The notes beneath the pieces are model-generated. The model saw only the letters and a program-made list of their open reading frames with translations, searched no databases and had not been told where the DNA came from. A program made the position numbers and the translations under genes. This document shows, piece by piece, positions 1 to 10,950 of a stretch of DNA of 34,858 nt; the first letter of the stretch is position 1; each line of letters opens with the position of its first letter. This DNA comes from an uncultured Legionellales bacterium (GTDB lineage Bacteria; Pseudomonadota; Gammaproteobacteria; Eutrophobiales; Eutrophobiaceae), in assembly GCA_913045195.1 (NCBI GenBank), contig CAJWQR010000012.1:1-34858 (forward strand), read 5' to 3'.

Positions 1-441
1 GCAGATTTCATATTTACAGCTGCTATACCGGAGGATGCGCGTCAATTGATTCCACAACTTCGTTTTCACTATGCTGATAATTTACCTGTATATTCTACTT
101 CACATATTTTTACGGGTATTATCGATAGCGCTAAGGATATTGATTTAAATGATGTAATTTTCATTGATATGCCATGGATACTTGATACTAAACAACAATT
201 GTCAATTATCCAGACTGCGCTGAACAAGAATTGGTCGCAAGAAAAATCTAGGTACCGCCGCCTATATGCTTTTGGTATTGATGCCTATAATTTAATCCCA
301 GATATAAATCGTCTCAATCATGAGGAAGATAGCTTCATGACTGGAAAAACAGGTGACTTAACAATAGTTCGGGATAATATTATCAAGCGTAATTTGCGTA
401 AAGCTAAATTTATTGAAGGAAAACCAGTATTATTGAATTAA
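1..441 (+). CDS. lpoA: LppC/LpoA family penicillin-binding protein activator, C-terminal part (truncated by window start)
   Basis: Frame is open from base 1 (ADFIFTAAIPEDARQLIPQLRFHYADNLPVYSTSHIFTG...DVIFIDMPWILD), which resembles the LppC/LpoA C-terminal domain. It lies upstream of a DiaA/GmhA gene and a BON lipoprotein gene, as in the usual lpoA neighbourhood. The listed ORF start at 46 is an internal TTG. Confidence 0.8.
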   Translation, partial: ADFIFTAAIPEDARQLIPQLRFHYADNLPVYSTSHIFTGIIDSAKDIDLNDVIFIDMPWILDTKQQLSIIQTALNKNWSQEKSRYRRLYAFGIDAYNLIPDINRLNHEEDSFMTGKTGDLTIVRDNIIKRNLRKAKFIEGKPVLLN

Positions 442-508
442 ATGCTATCGCCATCTTTGTTATCAGCAGAGTGAATTAAAGGCATATTTCAGGCATAATG
501 TAATTTAA

Positions 509-1123
<615 letters not shown>

Positions 1124-1127
1124 TTAT

Positions 1128-1709
1128 ATGACTCTTTATAAAAAATCTCGATGGCTTATTTTATTCTTTATGATTCCGTATTTACTGGGATGTGCAATTA
1201 CGGCTGGTGGTGGTGCTGTAGCAGCAGGTGCAGCAACTTTAGAAAGAAGAACGACTGGAACCGTAATAGAAGACCAAACAATCGAATTAAAAGCATACAG
1301 AAGTATACAAGCTAATGAAGAACTGTCTAAAAAAACACATATAAATATCACTAGTTATAATACTGTTGTATTAATAACAGGAGAATCTCCATTAGATGAA
1401 ATGAGACAAGAAATTATATCGTTAGTTACTGCGGTTGAGAAAGTAACGCATGTATATAATGAAATAACTGTCGCTGCACCTAGCTCAATGGTTTCAAGAA
1501 GTGGCGATACTTACATAACAGCTAAAGTAAAAACCAAACTGTTCGCCGATAAAATACTAAATGGATTAACAATAAAAGTTGTTACTGAAAAAGGTGTAAT
1601 TTATTTAATGGGGCTTGTTAGTCGTAAAGAAGCAGAAATAGCAACTAATATTGCTAGAGAAACTGGTGGAGTCCAAAAAGTCGTTAAGTTATTTCAATAT
1701 ATTGACTAA
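1128..1709 (+). CDS. BON-domain outer-membrane lipoprotein (DolP/YraP-like)
   Basis: Lipobox signal peptide MTLYKKSRWLILFFMIPYLLGC followed by two BON-like domains. The ORF track starts at 1092, but ATG 1128 (or 1116) gives the lipoprotein signal. Confidence 0.82.
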   Translation: MTLYKKSRWLILFFMIPYLLGCAITAGGGAVAAGAATLERRTTGTVIEDQTIELKAYRSIQANEELSKKTHINITSYNTVVLITGESPLDEMRQEIISLVTAVEKVTHVYNEITVAAPSSMVSRSGDTYITAKVKTKLFADKILNGLTIKVVTEKGVIYLMGLVSRKEAEIATNIARETGGVQKVVKLFQYID

Positions 1710-1789
1710 ATGTTATTTATATAATTTATTTATAAAAAAATACTAAAAATCCTATTTAAAGGGCTTTAGCCAGAAAAACTAAATACTGC

Positions 1790-2419
1790 TCAAGCTGCAT
1801 GATATTCTTTTTCTACTGCTGATAAGCTAGTGTTGAATGCTTGTCTTTCAAATAATCGATCAGCGTATTGCTGTAGTGGTTTACCTGATATTGGTAGTTT
1901 TATACCATACTGAGTTAAACGCCACATCAATGGGGCTAAACAACAATCAACAAGTGTATAAACTTCGGACATAAAATAAGGTGTCTGAGCAAAAGCTGGG
2001 GCTATTGCAGTTAGATTATCCCGAAGAATTTTTTTTGCATTTGCCGCTGCAATTTCATTATCCCCATCAAGTTCATCAAGAACCGAGTATAAATCGGTCA
2101 TTACTCTATAGCGTAACTGGCGTATAGCTGCCCGACTGACAGGGTCAACCGGCATTAGTGGTGGGTGAGGGAAACGTTCATCAAGATATTCCATTATTAT
2201 TTGTGCGTCAAACAGAACTAAATCCCGATCAATTAATGTTAAGACTGAATTATACGGATTAAGATCATTTAGAATTTCCGGTCTATCATTATCTTCAATG
2301 TAGTTTATTTCAACATTGACATCCTTCTCTGCAAGGACAATACGAACAGCATGCCCAATAGGACTAACCTTGTCTGAGTATAAAACCATTAACGAACGAC
2401 GATTGGCCATATTTGCCAT
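1790..2419 (-). CDS. sspA: Stringent starvation protein A (GST-fold)
   Basis: RRSLMVLYSDKVSPIGHAVRIVLAEKDVNVEI...YNSVLTLIDRDLVLFDAQIIMEYLDERFPHPPLMP is typical of SspA. It lies immediately downstream of petABC. Confidence 0.92.
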   Translation of the reverse strand: MANMANRRSLMVLYSDKVSPIGHAVRIVLAEKDVNVEINYIEDNDRPEILNDLNPYNSVLTLIDRDLVLFDAQIIMEYLDERFPHPPLMPVDPVSRAAIRQLRYRVMTDLYSVLDELDGDNEIAAANAKKILRDNLTAIAPAFAQTPYFMSEVYTLVDCCLAPLMWRLTQYGIKLPISGKPLQQYADRLFERQAFNTSLSAVEKEYHAA

Positions 2420-2491
2420 ATTCTTCTCCAGAAAAATTTAAAAAAATAGGTGATTATATTGTGGAGTACAAAAACGCTTAATCAGTATACT

Positions 2492-3244
2492 CTAATGGAT
2501 GTCCTGCCAGTAATCTTTCTTTAACATATAAGCAACTACAAGAAAAATAAACAGATAAAACATAACCCAAACTCCAATTTTTGTTCGTTTTAACTTGATT
2601 GGCTCTCCAATATAGACAAGATAATTAACCAGATCATGCACCGTTCTATCATACTCTTTTTCGGTTTGTTTCCCCGTCGTTACCAATTCTAACGAATTCT
2701 TATAATTTGGGTTATAGTACACTGACCCTGTTTCTTCTAAGTGGACCAAACGCTGCATGCCTTGTAACTCCCATAAAACATGAGGCATCGCAACATCCTT
2801 ATACACAAGATTGTTAATGCCAAAAGGCCGAGAATCATCTACGTAAAATGTTTGGAAATAAGTATATAGCCAATCAGGACCACGCGAACGGGCAATAACC
2901 GACAGATCTGGGGGGGCTACACCAAAATAGTTAATAGAATCTTCATGCCTCATCGAAATGTTCATCACATCCCCGACTTTATCTGCTCCAAACATTAAGT
3001 TCTCTTTTAAAATATCATCACTTATCTTTAAATCTTCTCCCATACGGTTATATCGCATATACGCAGCCGAATGACAGCTCAAACAATAATTAACAAATAT
3101 TTTTGCTCCGCGTTGTAGTGATTGCTGGTCAGAAAGATCAACATCCATATGCATTAATTTCGATTCGCTTGTCGCCGAAACATCCATAAAAAATATCAAA
3201 AACAAAATTGATATTACACTATTTAATAATTTATATACTTTCAC
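2492..3244 (-). CDS. petC: Ubiquinol-cytochrome c reductase, cytochrome c1 subunit
   Basis: Haem-binding CLSCH, APPDLSVIARSRG, candidate Met ligand region KDVAMPHVLWELQGM, C-terminal TM helix. GTG start overlaps the petB TAG by one base (TAGTG). Confidence 0.94.
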   Translation of the reverse strand: MKVYKLLNSVISILFLIFFMDVSATSESKLMHMDVDLSDQQSLQRGAKIFVNYCLSCHSAAYMRYNRMGEDLKISDDILKENLMFGADKVGDVMNISMRHEDSINYFGVAPPDLSVIARSRGPDWLYTYFQTFYVDDSRPFGINNLVYKDVAMPHVLWELQGMQRLVHLEETGSVYYNPNYKNSLELVTTGKQTEKEYDRTVHDLVNYLVYIGEPIKLKRTKIGVWVMFYLFIFLVVAYMLKKDYWQDIH

Positions 3245-4506
3245 TAAGTGGTTACTCGATCTGGTACAGTTTTATCTTTATCTGATGCGGTATAAAAAGG
3301 CATTAAGAAAAAAAATGAAAAATAAACAACAGAAAAGAAACGCGCCATCCATGTATAAAAAGGTGTTACAACTTGCAGTCCAAGCCACCCAAGGAATAAA
3401 AAACTAATTACAAATAACGATAAAGCAATACGATAATTTCTACCGCGATAGCGAAATGATTTAACGGCACTTCGATCTAACCATGGTAAAAGTAGGAATA
3501 AATTTACTGCTAACCCCATAGCAATTACGCCACCAAGCTGGCTTGGGACTGCCCTTAATATTGCATAGAACGGGGTAAAGTACCAAACTGGCGCAATGTG
3601 TTCTGGTGTTTGTAAGGAATTTGCTTGTATAAAATTAGCGCTCTCTAAAAACAGGCCTTGTGTTCCAGGAACTTTCATTTCTGGCATAAAGAAAACAACA
3701 GCAAAAAAGAAGATTAAGAAAACGGCAGCGCCAACTATATCTTTAACTGTGTAATAAGGATGAAATGGAATACCGTCTAGTGGAATTCCTTCTGCATTTT
3801 TGTTCTGTTTAATTTCAACACCATCAGGATTATTTGAACCAACTTCGTGTAGCGCAAGAATATGAAATCCGACCAGGCCTAAAATTAATAATGGAAATGC
3901 AATCACATGAAGTGAGAAAAAACGATTAAGGGTCACATCCGAAACGACAAAATCACCACGAATCCATAAAGAAAGATCATCTCCAATTATTGGTAAAGCC
4001 CCAAACAATGAAATAATTACCTGTGCACCCCAATATGACATTTGTCCCCATGGTAATAAATAACCAAAAAACGCTTCTCCCATAAGTACTAGATAAATTG
4101 CCATACCTGATAACCATAATAATTCACGAGGCTTTTTATACGATCCATAGAGTAAAGCACGGAACATATGCAAATAAATTACGATAAAAAATGCGGAAGC
4201 CCCTGTTGAGTGCATATACCGAATCAACCAACCCCAATTAACATCACGCATGATATATTCAACTGAAGCAAAGGCCTCTTCAGCAGAAGGTTTATAATTC
4301 ATTGTTAGCCAAATACCGGTTAATATTTGAATTACGAGAACTAGTAATGCTAAAGAGCCAAAAAAATACCAGAAATTAAAATTCTTAGGGCAATAATATT
4401 GGGCAAGATGCTCATTCCATATTTTCATTAGTGGAAAACGAGAGTCCACCCAATCTCTTAAATTGTACAATCCATTAACTAAAGTTTTTATTGGTTTAGC
4501 CATCAA
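3244..4506 (-). CDS. petB: Ubiquinol-cytochrome c reductase, cytochrome b subunit
   Basis: Multi-TM protein with WYFFGSLALLVLVIQILTGIWLTMNYKP, GEAFFGYLLPWGQMSYWGAQVI, FHPYYTVKDIVG, PEHIAPVWYFTPFYAILRAVP. Confidence 0.96.
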   Translation of the reverse strand: MMAKPIKTLVNGLYNLRDWVDSRFPLMKIWNEHLAQYYCPKNFNFWYFFGSLALLVLVIQILTGIWLTMNYKPSAEEAFASVEYIMRDVNWGWLIRYMHSTGASAFFIVIYLHMFRALLYGSYKKPRELLWLSGMAIYLVLMGEAFFGYLLPWGQMSYWGAQVIISLFGALPIIGDDLSLWIRGDFVVSDVTLNRFFSLHVIAFPLLILGLVGFHILALHEVGSNNPDGVEIKQNKNAEGIPLDGIPFHPYYTVKDIVGAAVFLIFFFAVVFFMPEMKVPGTQGLFLESANFIQANSLQTPEHIAPVWYFTPFYAILRAVPSQLGGVIAMGLAVNLFLLLPWLDRSAVKSFRYRGRNYRIALSLFVISFLFLGWLGLQVVTPFYTWMARFFSVVYFSFFFLMPFYTASDKDKTVPDRVTT

Positions 4507-5096
4507 ACAGCCTCGCTGTCATCGCCAATCAGCAAACGAGTCGATGAAATAAATTTATAAGGCGGTATTACTAAATTACTCGGGGCAGGAACACCTTTAA
4601 ATACACGCCCGGCTAAGTCAAATCGCGAACCATGACAAGGGCAAAAAAATCCGCCTTTCCAGTCTGCGTCAATACTATCGCCTTCTTCTTTCATAACAAA
4701 ATTAGGAGAACATCCAAGATGTGTGCAAATCCCAATTACCACTAAAAATTCGTCTTCACGAGCACGAAACTCATTTTTAGCATAATCTGGTTGTGCGCTA
4801 TTGTCTGATGTCGGATCACTAACCTTATCATTTAAAGAAGAAATATCTTTCAGCATTTCTCCGGTTCGTCTGAGTATCCAGACTGGTTTCCCCTGCCATT
4901 TTTCGATCATGCGATCACCCGGCTCTAATTTACTTATATCAACTTCTACAGGAGCGCCAATAGCCTTGGTTTTAGCGCTAGGGTTCATATTTGACACAAA
5001 GGGAACTGCTGCTGCAACTGCGCCAACTCCGCCCACCACTGTGGCGGCGGTAGTCAAAAATCGCCGCCTACTTTGATCAATATTTTTATTTACCAT
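4503..5096 (-). CDS. petA: Ubiquinol-cytochrome c reductase, Rieske iron-sulfur subunit
   Basis: Tat-like N-terminus SRRRFLTTAATVVGG and Rieske boxes CTHLGC and CPCHGS. Overlaps petB by 4 nt. Confidence 0.95.
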   Translation of the reverse strand: MVNKNIDQSRRRFLTTAATVVGGVGAVAAAVPFVSNMNPSAKTKAIGAPVEVDISKLEPGDRMIEKWQGKPVWILRRTGEMLKDISSLNDKVSDPTSDNSAQPDYAKNEFRAREDEFLVVIGICTHLGCSPNFVMKEEGDSIDADWKGGFFCPCHGSRFDLAGRVFKGVPAPSNLVIPPYKFISSTRLLIGDDSEAV

Positions 5097-5214
5097 TCCT
5101 TTCCTCGTGTAAAAACTACTACTAATATTAATTAAGTCACCAGTCTAACATGATAGACTTACCTAATTTTTAGATGTTAATAAAAAATCTAATTTTTTAC
5201 ACTCTTTTAGTACG

Positions 5215-6345
5215 ATGTCATTTAAATTAAAAGAAATTACAATTTTTACTCTGCGATTTTCTGCATACGGGCTTGCCGTCGCCTTTTTATTTTTATTAAT
5301 AACGCATGATAATTTACTGCAAAATATTTCATTTCCCTCTACTTTTAAACCAAACCACTACTCATTCAACAATGCTGTAGAATCTGCTGCGCCAGCTGTT
5401 GTAAATGTTTATGCTAGCAGATTATATCAAGAAAAAGAGTATTCCGTATTCCAAAACCCCTTATTACAGAGATTTTTTGGTAATCCTTCTGAATCAACAA
5501 AAACACGGCCTAACAGCTCAATTGGTTCTGGTGTAATTATGAATAAAGCTGGTTATATTCTTACTAATGCTCATGTAGTACAAGATGCTCAAAATATAGG
5601 GATTACACTAAATTCTGGTAATCAACTACAGGCTAAACTAATTGGGTTAGATACAGATACCGACTTAGCTGTTATAAAAATAAATTTACAAAACCCGCCA
5701 ACAATCGCAATAGGAGACTCATCTAAATTAAAAATTGGGGATATCGTGCTTGCGATAGGTAACCCATACGATTTTGGCCAAACAATCACTCAAGGCATTG
5801 TTAGCGCAACAGGTAGAAAACGACGCGGAATTTCATTTTTTGATGACTTTATTCAGACGGATGCAGATATTAATCAAGGTCATTCGGGTGGGGCACTGAT
5901 TAATATATTCGGAGAATTAATCGGAATTAATACAGCAATTGTATCAAGATCAGGTGGTTCTGAAGGTATCGGTTTAGCTACCCCAATAAATCAAGCCCTC
6001 AATGTGATGGATGAGATAATCAAAAATGGAGAGGTTGTAAGAGGTTGGTTGGGTATTGAGGCTCAAGTATTAAGTATTGAAAAAATCGAAGGAAATATAA
6101 AGGTAGATGGGGTTCTTATCACGGCCACTATTCGTAATGGTCCTGCAGAAAACGCTGGTATTATGCCTGGTGACATAGTGCTTAGTATTAATGGGGAAAA
6201 TACAAATTCTCCAGAACAAATTATTGAAATGATCACTAAACTTAAACCCGGGATGAGCGTTAAAATTAAAATTTTACGAGGCTGGGAAGAACGTGAATTA
6301 ACTGCTGTGATACTACAAAGACCGGCAATAAGATTCCCACTATAA
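5215..6345 (+). CDS. degS: Trypsin-like periplasmic serine protease with one PDZ domain (DegS/AlgW type)
   Basis: Single N-terminal TM segment; catalytic motifs TNAHVV, TDTDLAVIKI, QGHSGGAL; a single C-terminal PDZ domain (VDGVLITATIRNGPAENAGIMPGDIVLSINGE). Confidence 0.88.
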   Translation: MSFKLKEITIFTLRFSAYGLAVAFLFLLITHDNLLQNISFPSTFKPNHYSFNNAVESAAPAVVNVYASRLYQEKEYSVFQNPLLQRFFGNPSESTKTRPNSSIGSGVIMNKAGYILTNAHVVQDAQNIGITLNSGNQLQAKLIGLDTDTDLAVIKINLQNPPTIAIGDSSKLKIGDIVLAIGNPYDFGQTITQGIVSATGRKRRGISFFDDFIQTDADINQGHSGGALINIFGELIGINTAIVSRSGGSEGIGLATPINQALNVMDEIIKNGEVVRGWLGIEAQVLSIEKIEGNIKVDGVLITATIRNGPAENAGIMPGDIVLSINGENTNSPEQIIEMITKLKPGMSVKIKILRGWEERELTAVILQRPAIRFPL

Positions 6346-6379
6346 GTACTAGAAGTTTTTTATTTTCTCCAGAAAACTA

Positions 6380-7678
6380 CTATGAATCACAACGAAACTC
6401 AGCTGAACGTGCATGCGCAGTCAAACCCTCGCCGCGTGCTAAAACAGATGTCACCTTAGCTATATTCAAAACAGAGCTTCTATCACACTTAATAAGTGAC
6501 GTTTTTTTCTGAAAATCATAAACCCCCAACGGTGACGAAAATCTCGCTGTGTGTGCTGTTGGTAAAACATGATTAGGTCCCGCACAATAGTCACCAAGTG
6601 ATTCTGCTGAATAGCTCCCTATAAAAATGGCCCCAGCATGTTTTATGTCATCCAGCAATATTTCTGGATCAATAACTGCAAGCTCTAAGTGCTCTGGAGC
6701 GATAACGTTTACAATCTCAATTGCTTGTTTAAAATTTTCAGTTTTTATCATTACCCCATTATTCTCTAATGATGCCTTGATAATTTTAGCTCTTTCCATT
6801 TCAGGTAAGAAATTTGTAATACTATTTTCAACACACTTAATAAAATTTCTGTCAGGGGATATTAATATTGAGCTTGCTTGCTCATCATGTTCGGCCTGAG
6901 CAAGTAAATCCATTGCAACCCAGTCTGGATTTGCGCTCTCATCAGCAATAATAACAACTTCTGATGGCCCAGCGATCATATCAATACCTACAAAACCAAA
7001 GACCTCTCTCTTCGCAGCTGCAACATAAATATTTCCAGGTCCAACAATTTTATCAACTTTTGGAACAAGATTTGTACCAAAAGCTAAGGCGGCGATGGCC
7101 TGCGCCCCGCCAATACTAAAGATTCTGTCTACTCCAGCGATTTCTGCTGCGGCTAGTACCAAATCATTTCTTTCTCCATGTGGGGTTGGAACAACCATAA
7201 TGATTTCTCTAACTCCTGCAACTTTCGCAGGAATAACATTCATTAAAACTGAGGAAGGATATGCTGCCTTCCCGCCAGGGACATAAACACCAATACGGTC
7301 TATCGGTGTAACTCGTTGCCCTAACACATTGCCATCCTCATCTTTATACATCCAAGTTTCTTGTTTTTGTTTTTCATGAAATGTACGAATCCGTTTTGTT
7401 GCGTTCTCAAAACTATCTCGCATTAAATCAGATATTCTATCTGATGCTGCTTCAATTTCATCTTTTTTAATCTCCAATGTTTCAAGTGTTGCTGAAAGAT
7501 GATCATAGTGATTTGTATATTCAAGTAAGGCATCATCACCTCGTTTACGAACATCAGAAATAATTTTAGAAACAGTTTCTAATACATTCTTGTTGGGCTC
7601 TAACGTAGATAAAATTAGAGATTGAAATGATTTTTCAAAATCAGCTGAGGACGCGTCCAAATATTTCATTATTCTCAA
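6380..7678 (-). CDS. hisD: Histidinol dehydrogenase
   Basis: RIGVYVPGGKAAYPSSVLMNVIPAKVAGV, KIVGPGNIYVAAAKREVFG, DMIAGPSEVVIIAD, CAGPNHVLPT. Confidence 0.96.
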   Translation of the reverse strand: MRIMKYLDASSADFEKSFQSLILSTLEPNKNVLETVSKIISDVRKRGDDALLEYTNHYDHLSATLETLEIKKDEIEAASDRISDLMRDSFENATKRIRTFHEKQKQETWMYKDEDGNVLGQRVTPIDRIGVYVPGGKAAYPSSVLMNVIPAKVAGVREIIMVVPTPHGERNDLVLAAAEIAGVDRIFSIGGAQAIAALAFGTNLVPKVDKIVGPGNIYVAAAKREVFGFVGIDMIAGPSEVVIIADESANPDWVAMDLLAQAEHDEQASSILISPDRNFIKCVENSITNFLPEMERAKIIKASLENNGVMIKTENFKQAIEIVNVIAPEHLELAVIDPEILLDDIKHAGAIFIGSYSAESLGDYCAGPNHVLPTAHTARFSSPLGVYDFQKKTSLIKCDRSSVLNIAKVTSVLARGEGLTAHARSAEFRCDS

Positions 7679-8307
7679 TTTTCAATTACCTTAGATAGTC
7701 TTTGCATGAAAGATTTTATAATCGAATTTTTCATCTTCATTGCGGCTTTATTTACAATCAACCTAGAGCTGATATTCGCAATGAGCTCTAATGGAACTAG
7801 GCCATTTGCTTTTAAAGTTTCGCCAGTATCTACAAGGTCAACAATCTGATCTGCTAAACCTAATATTGGTGCTAATTCCATAGAACCATACAATTTAATT
7901 ATTTCAACTTGCTGGCCAAGATCAGCAAAATAATTCTGAGTTATGTTTGCATATTTTGTTGCAATACATGGTCGCGTATAAGTTTTATTTGCTTTTTTTA
8001 ATCCTGCTAACATCATCTGGCACTTAGCGATACCAAGATCAAATGGTTCATAAAAACCATTGCCTTGGTATTCAAGTAGCACATCCTTGCCAGCAATGCC
8101 AAGTTCTGCAGCACCTCGTTCTACGTAGGTTGGTACATCTGTTGCCCGAATAACTAGTATTTGAATATTAGTCTGATTGGTCTCTAGTATCAGTTTACGA
8201 GATTTCTTTGGATCATCTTTTGGAATAATATCCAGCTTAGCAAGCAATGGAATTGCTTCATCGTAAATTCTGCCTTTTGAAACCGCAATTGTAATCATGT
8301 CTGACAT
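7675..8307 (-). CDS. hisG: ATP phosphoribosyltransferase catalytic subunit, short form
   Basis: ITIAVSKGRIYDEAIPLL, ERGAAELGIAGKDVL, LYGSMELAPILGLADQIVDLVDTGETLKANGL. About 210 aa, so it lacks the long-form C-terminal regulatory domain. ATGA overlap with hisD. Confidence 0.95.
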   Translation of the reverse strand: MSDMITIAVSKGRIYDEAIPLLAKLDIIPKDDPKKSRKLILETNQTNIQILVIRATDVPTYVERGAAELGIAGKDVLLEYQGNGFYEPFDLGIAKCQMMLAGLKKANKTYTRPCIATKYANITQNYFADLGQQVEIIKLYGSMELAPILGLADQIVDLVDTGETLKANGLVPLELIANISSRLIVNKAAMKMKNSIIKSFMQRLSKVIEN

Positions 8308-8367
8308 TATGGTTTTAGCTAAATTATTGATCCTACATACATATTAAATAAAAACCGCACAGAATAC

Positions 8368-8405
8368 ATTAGAAACGAAAAGTCTTAAAAAGTTTCTTTT
8401 CTAAT
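8368..8405. repeat. Imperfect inverted repeat between murA and hisG
   Basis: ATTAGAAA-C-GAAA ... TTTC-T-TTTCTAAT: 8 bp, one mismatch, 4 bp, with a 12-nt loop. Confidence 0.7.
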
Positions 8406-8422
8406 ACATTTTCAAATATTTT

Positions 8423-9694
<1,272 letters not shown>

Positions 9695-9726
9695 TTACCT
9701 TATTAAATAATTCAGAATGCTTGAGC

Positions 9727-9966
9727 TTACTTGTTTTTTTTATATTCTTGAGGAGTATATGTTTTAAACGATAACGCGTGTATTTCATTGCCAATTTTGT
9801 CACCTAATGCCTTATACACCATTCTATGTTGCTGTAGCATATTCTTCCCAGAAAATAATTCACAAACAATATTGGCATTAAAGTGTGTTCCATCATCGCC
9901 TTCAACTGTAACATCGGCACCCGGTAATCCTGACTCTATAAGTTGCTTAATGATCTGTGGATTCAT
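9727..9966 (-). CDS. ibaG: BolA/IbaG family protein
   Basis: 79 aa with IKQLIESGLPGADVTVEGDDGTHFNANIVCELFSGKNMLQQHRMVYKALG. Located directly upstream of murA in the transcribed direction. Confidence 0.88.
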   Translation of the reverse strand: MNPQIIKQLIESGLPGADVTVEGDDGTHFNANIVCELFSGKNMLQQHRMVYKALGDKIGNEIHALSFKTYTPQEYKKNK

Positions 9967-10096
9967 AAGAATACTATTCTCTAGCTTTTTAAGACGAAAA
10001 ATTATAATACGATTATACTGGGCTAAGAATGATCTTAAATTAATAAAGTAAATAACCTGATCAAAAATTACTAAATTGATCTACAAAATATTTTAA

Positions 10097-10714
10097 CTAA
10101 TTTGAGATACTGCCCCCTAGTATTTCATTTTTTTCTGAGAGTTCATTAAGAAGCGAATCAAAACCTTTTTTCTTAATTTGTGTTGCAAAAGAATTTCTAT
10201 AAGTTGTCACTAAGCTTACGCCATCAACTGCCACATCAACAACTTTCCACTCCTCATTCTTTTGATGCATGCGATATAAAATAGGTAATTGCGTGTTGCT
10301 TGAACTTGTTAACTCCGTTTTTACAACGGCAAGAGTAGATGTGGAATTTTGTTCAACGGGATAGTATTTTATACTCTGTCCAGAGTACTCCAATAATGCT
10401 CGGGCATATGTACGCACAAGCAATGCTTTAAACTGTGCAATAAATTTGGAGCGTTGTTTCTCGTTTGCAGTCCTCCAATGTTTTCCTAGCACCCATTTGG
10501 ACATACTAATAAAATCAAAACGTGGAATTACCAATTCATTCACCATATCATATATTTTTTCAGGATGAGTTTCCAAAACAGAACGATTACTTTCAATATG
10601 ACTTATAACGCCTTCAGCTGTTTCCTTTACTACTTCGTCTGGAGTTGCCGTCCATGCAGTACCAACCGAAAAATATAATATAAAAAATAAGCACCCTAAT
10701 TTATTAAAACTCAT
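10097..10714 (-). CDS. mlaC: MlaC/Ttg2D family periplasmic phospholipid-binding protein
   Basis: Signal peptide plus VNELVIPRFDFISMSKWVLGKHWRTANEKQRSKFIAQFKALLVRTYARALLEY...EWKVVDVAVDGVSLVTTYRNSF, typical of the MlaC family. Confidence 0.9.
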   Translation of the reverse strand: MSFNKLGCLFFILYFSVGTAWTATPDEVVKETAEGVISHIESNRSVLETHPEKIYDMVNELVIPRFDFISMSKWVLGKHWRTANEKQRSKFIAQFKALLVRTYARALLEYSGQSIKYYPVEQNSTSTLAVVKTELTSSSNTQLPILYRMHQKNEEWKVVDVAVDGVSLVTTYRNSFATQIKKKGFDSLLNELSEKNEILGGSISN

Positions 10715-10950
10715 TAAATCTTACCTCTGGAATTATTATTTTTTTACCTGAGTTGCAGAACAAACACTTCGTTAATAAAAAATTATCAATTTTTAAACTT
10801 TAAAAGAGATTGGTTATCGGTATTCTTACCTCTAATATCAGGGAAATATTGTAATAGGAATAGATTAAGAGAGATAGTACTTATGAGATATTTATTCCAC
10901 TTATTTAGCATTAAATAATAATCGCAAGATACTGTTTTATTGTAGTTTTA

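Noticed and set aside
2910-2916. G7 homopolymer in petC (possible phase variation)
   Set aside because: Encodes the conserved APPDLS motif of cytochrome c1 in an intact frame; phase variation of a bc1 subunit is implausible without further evidence.
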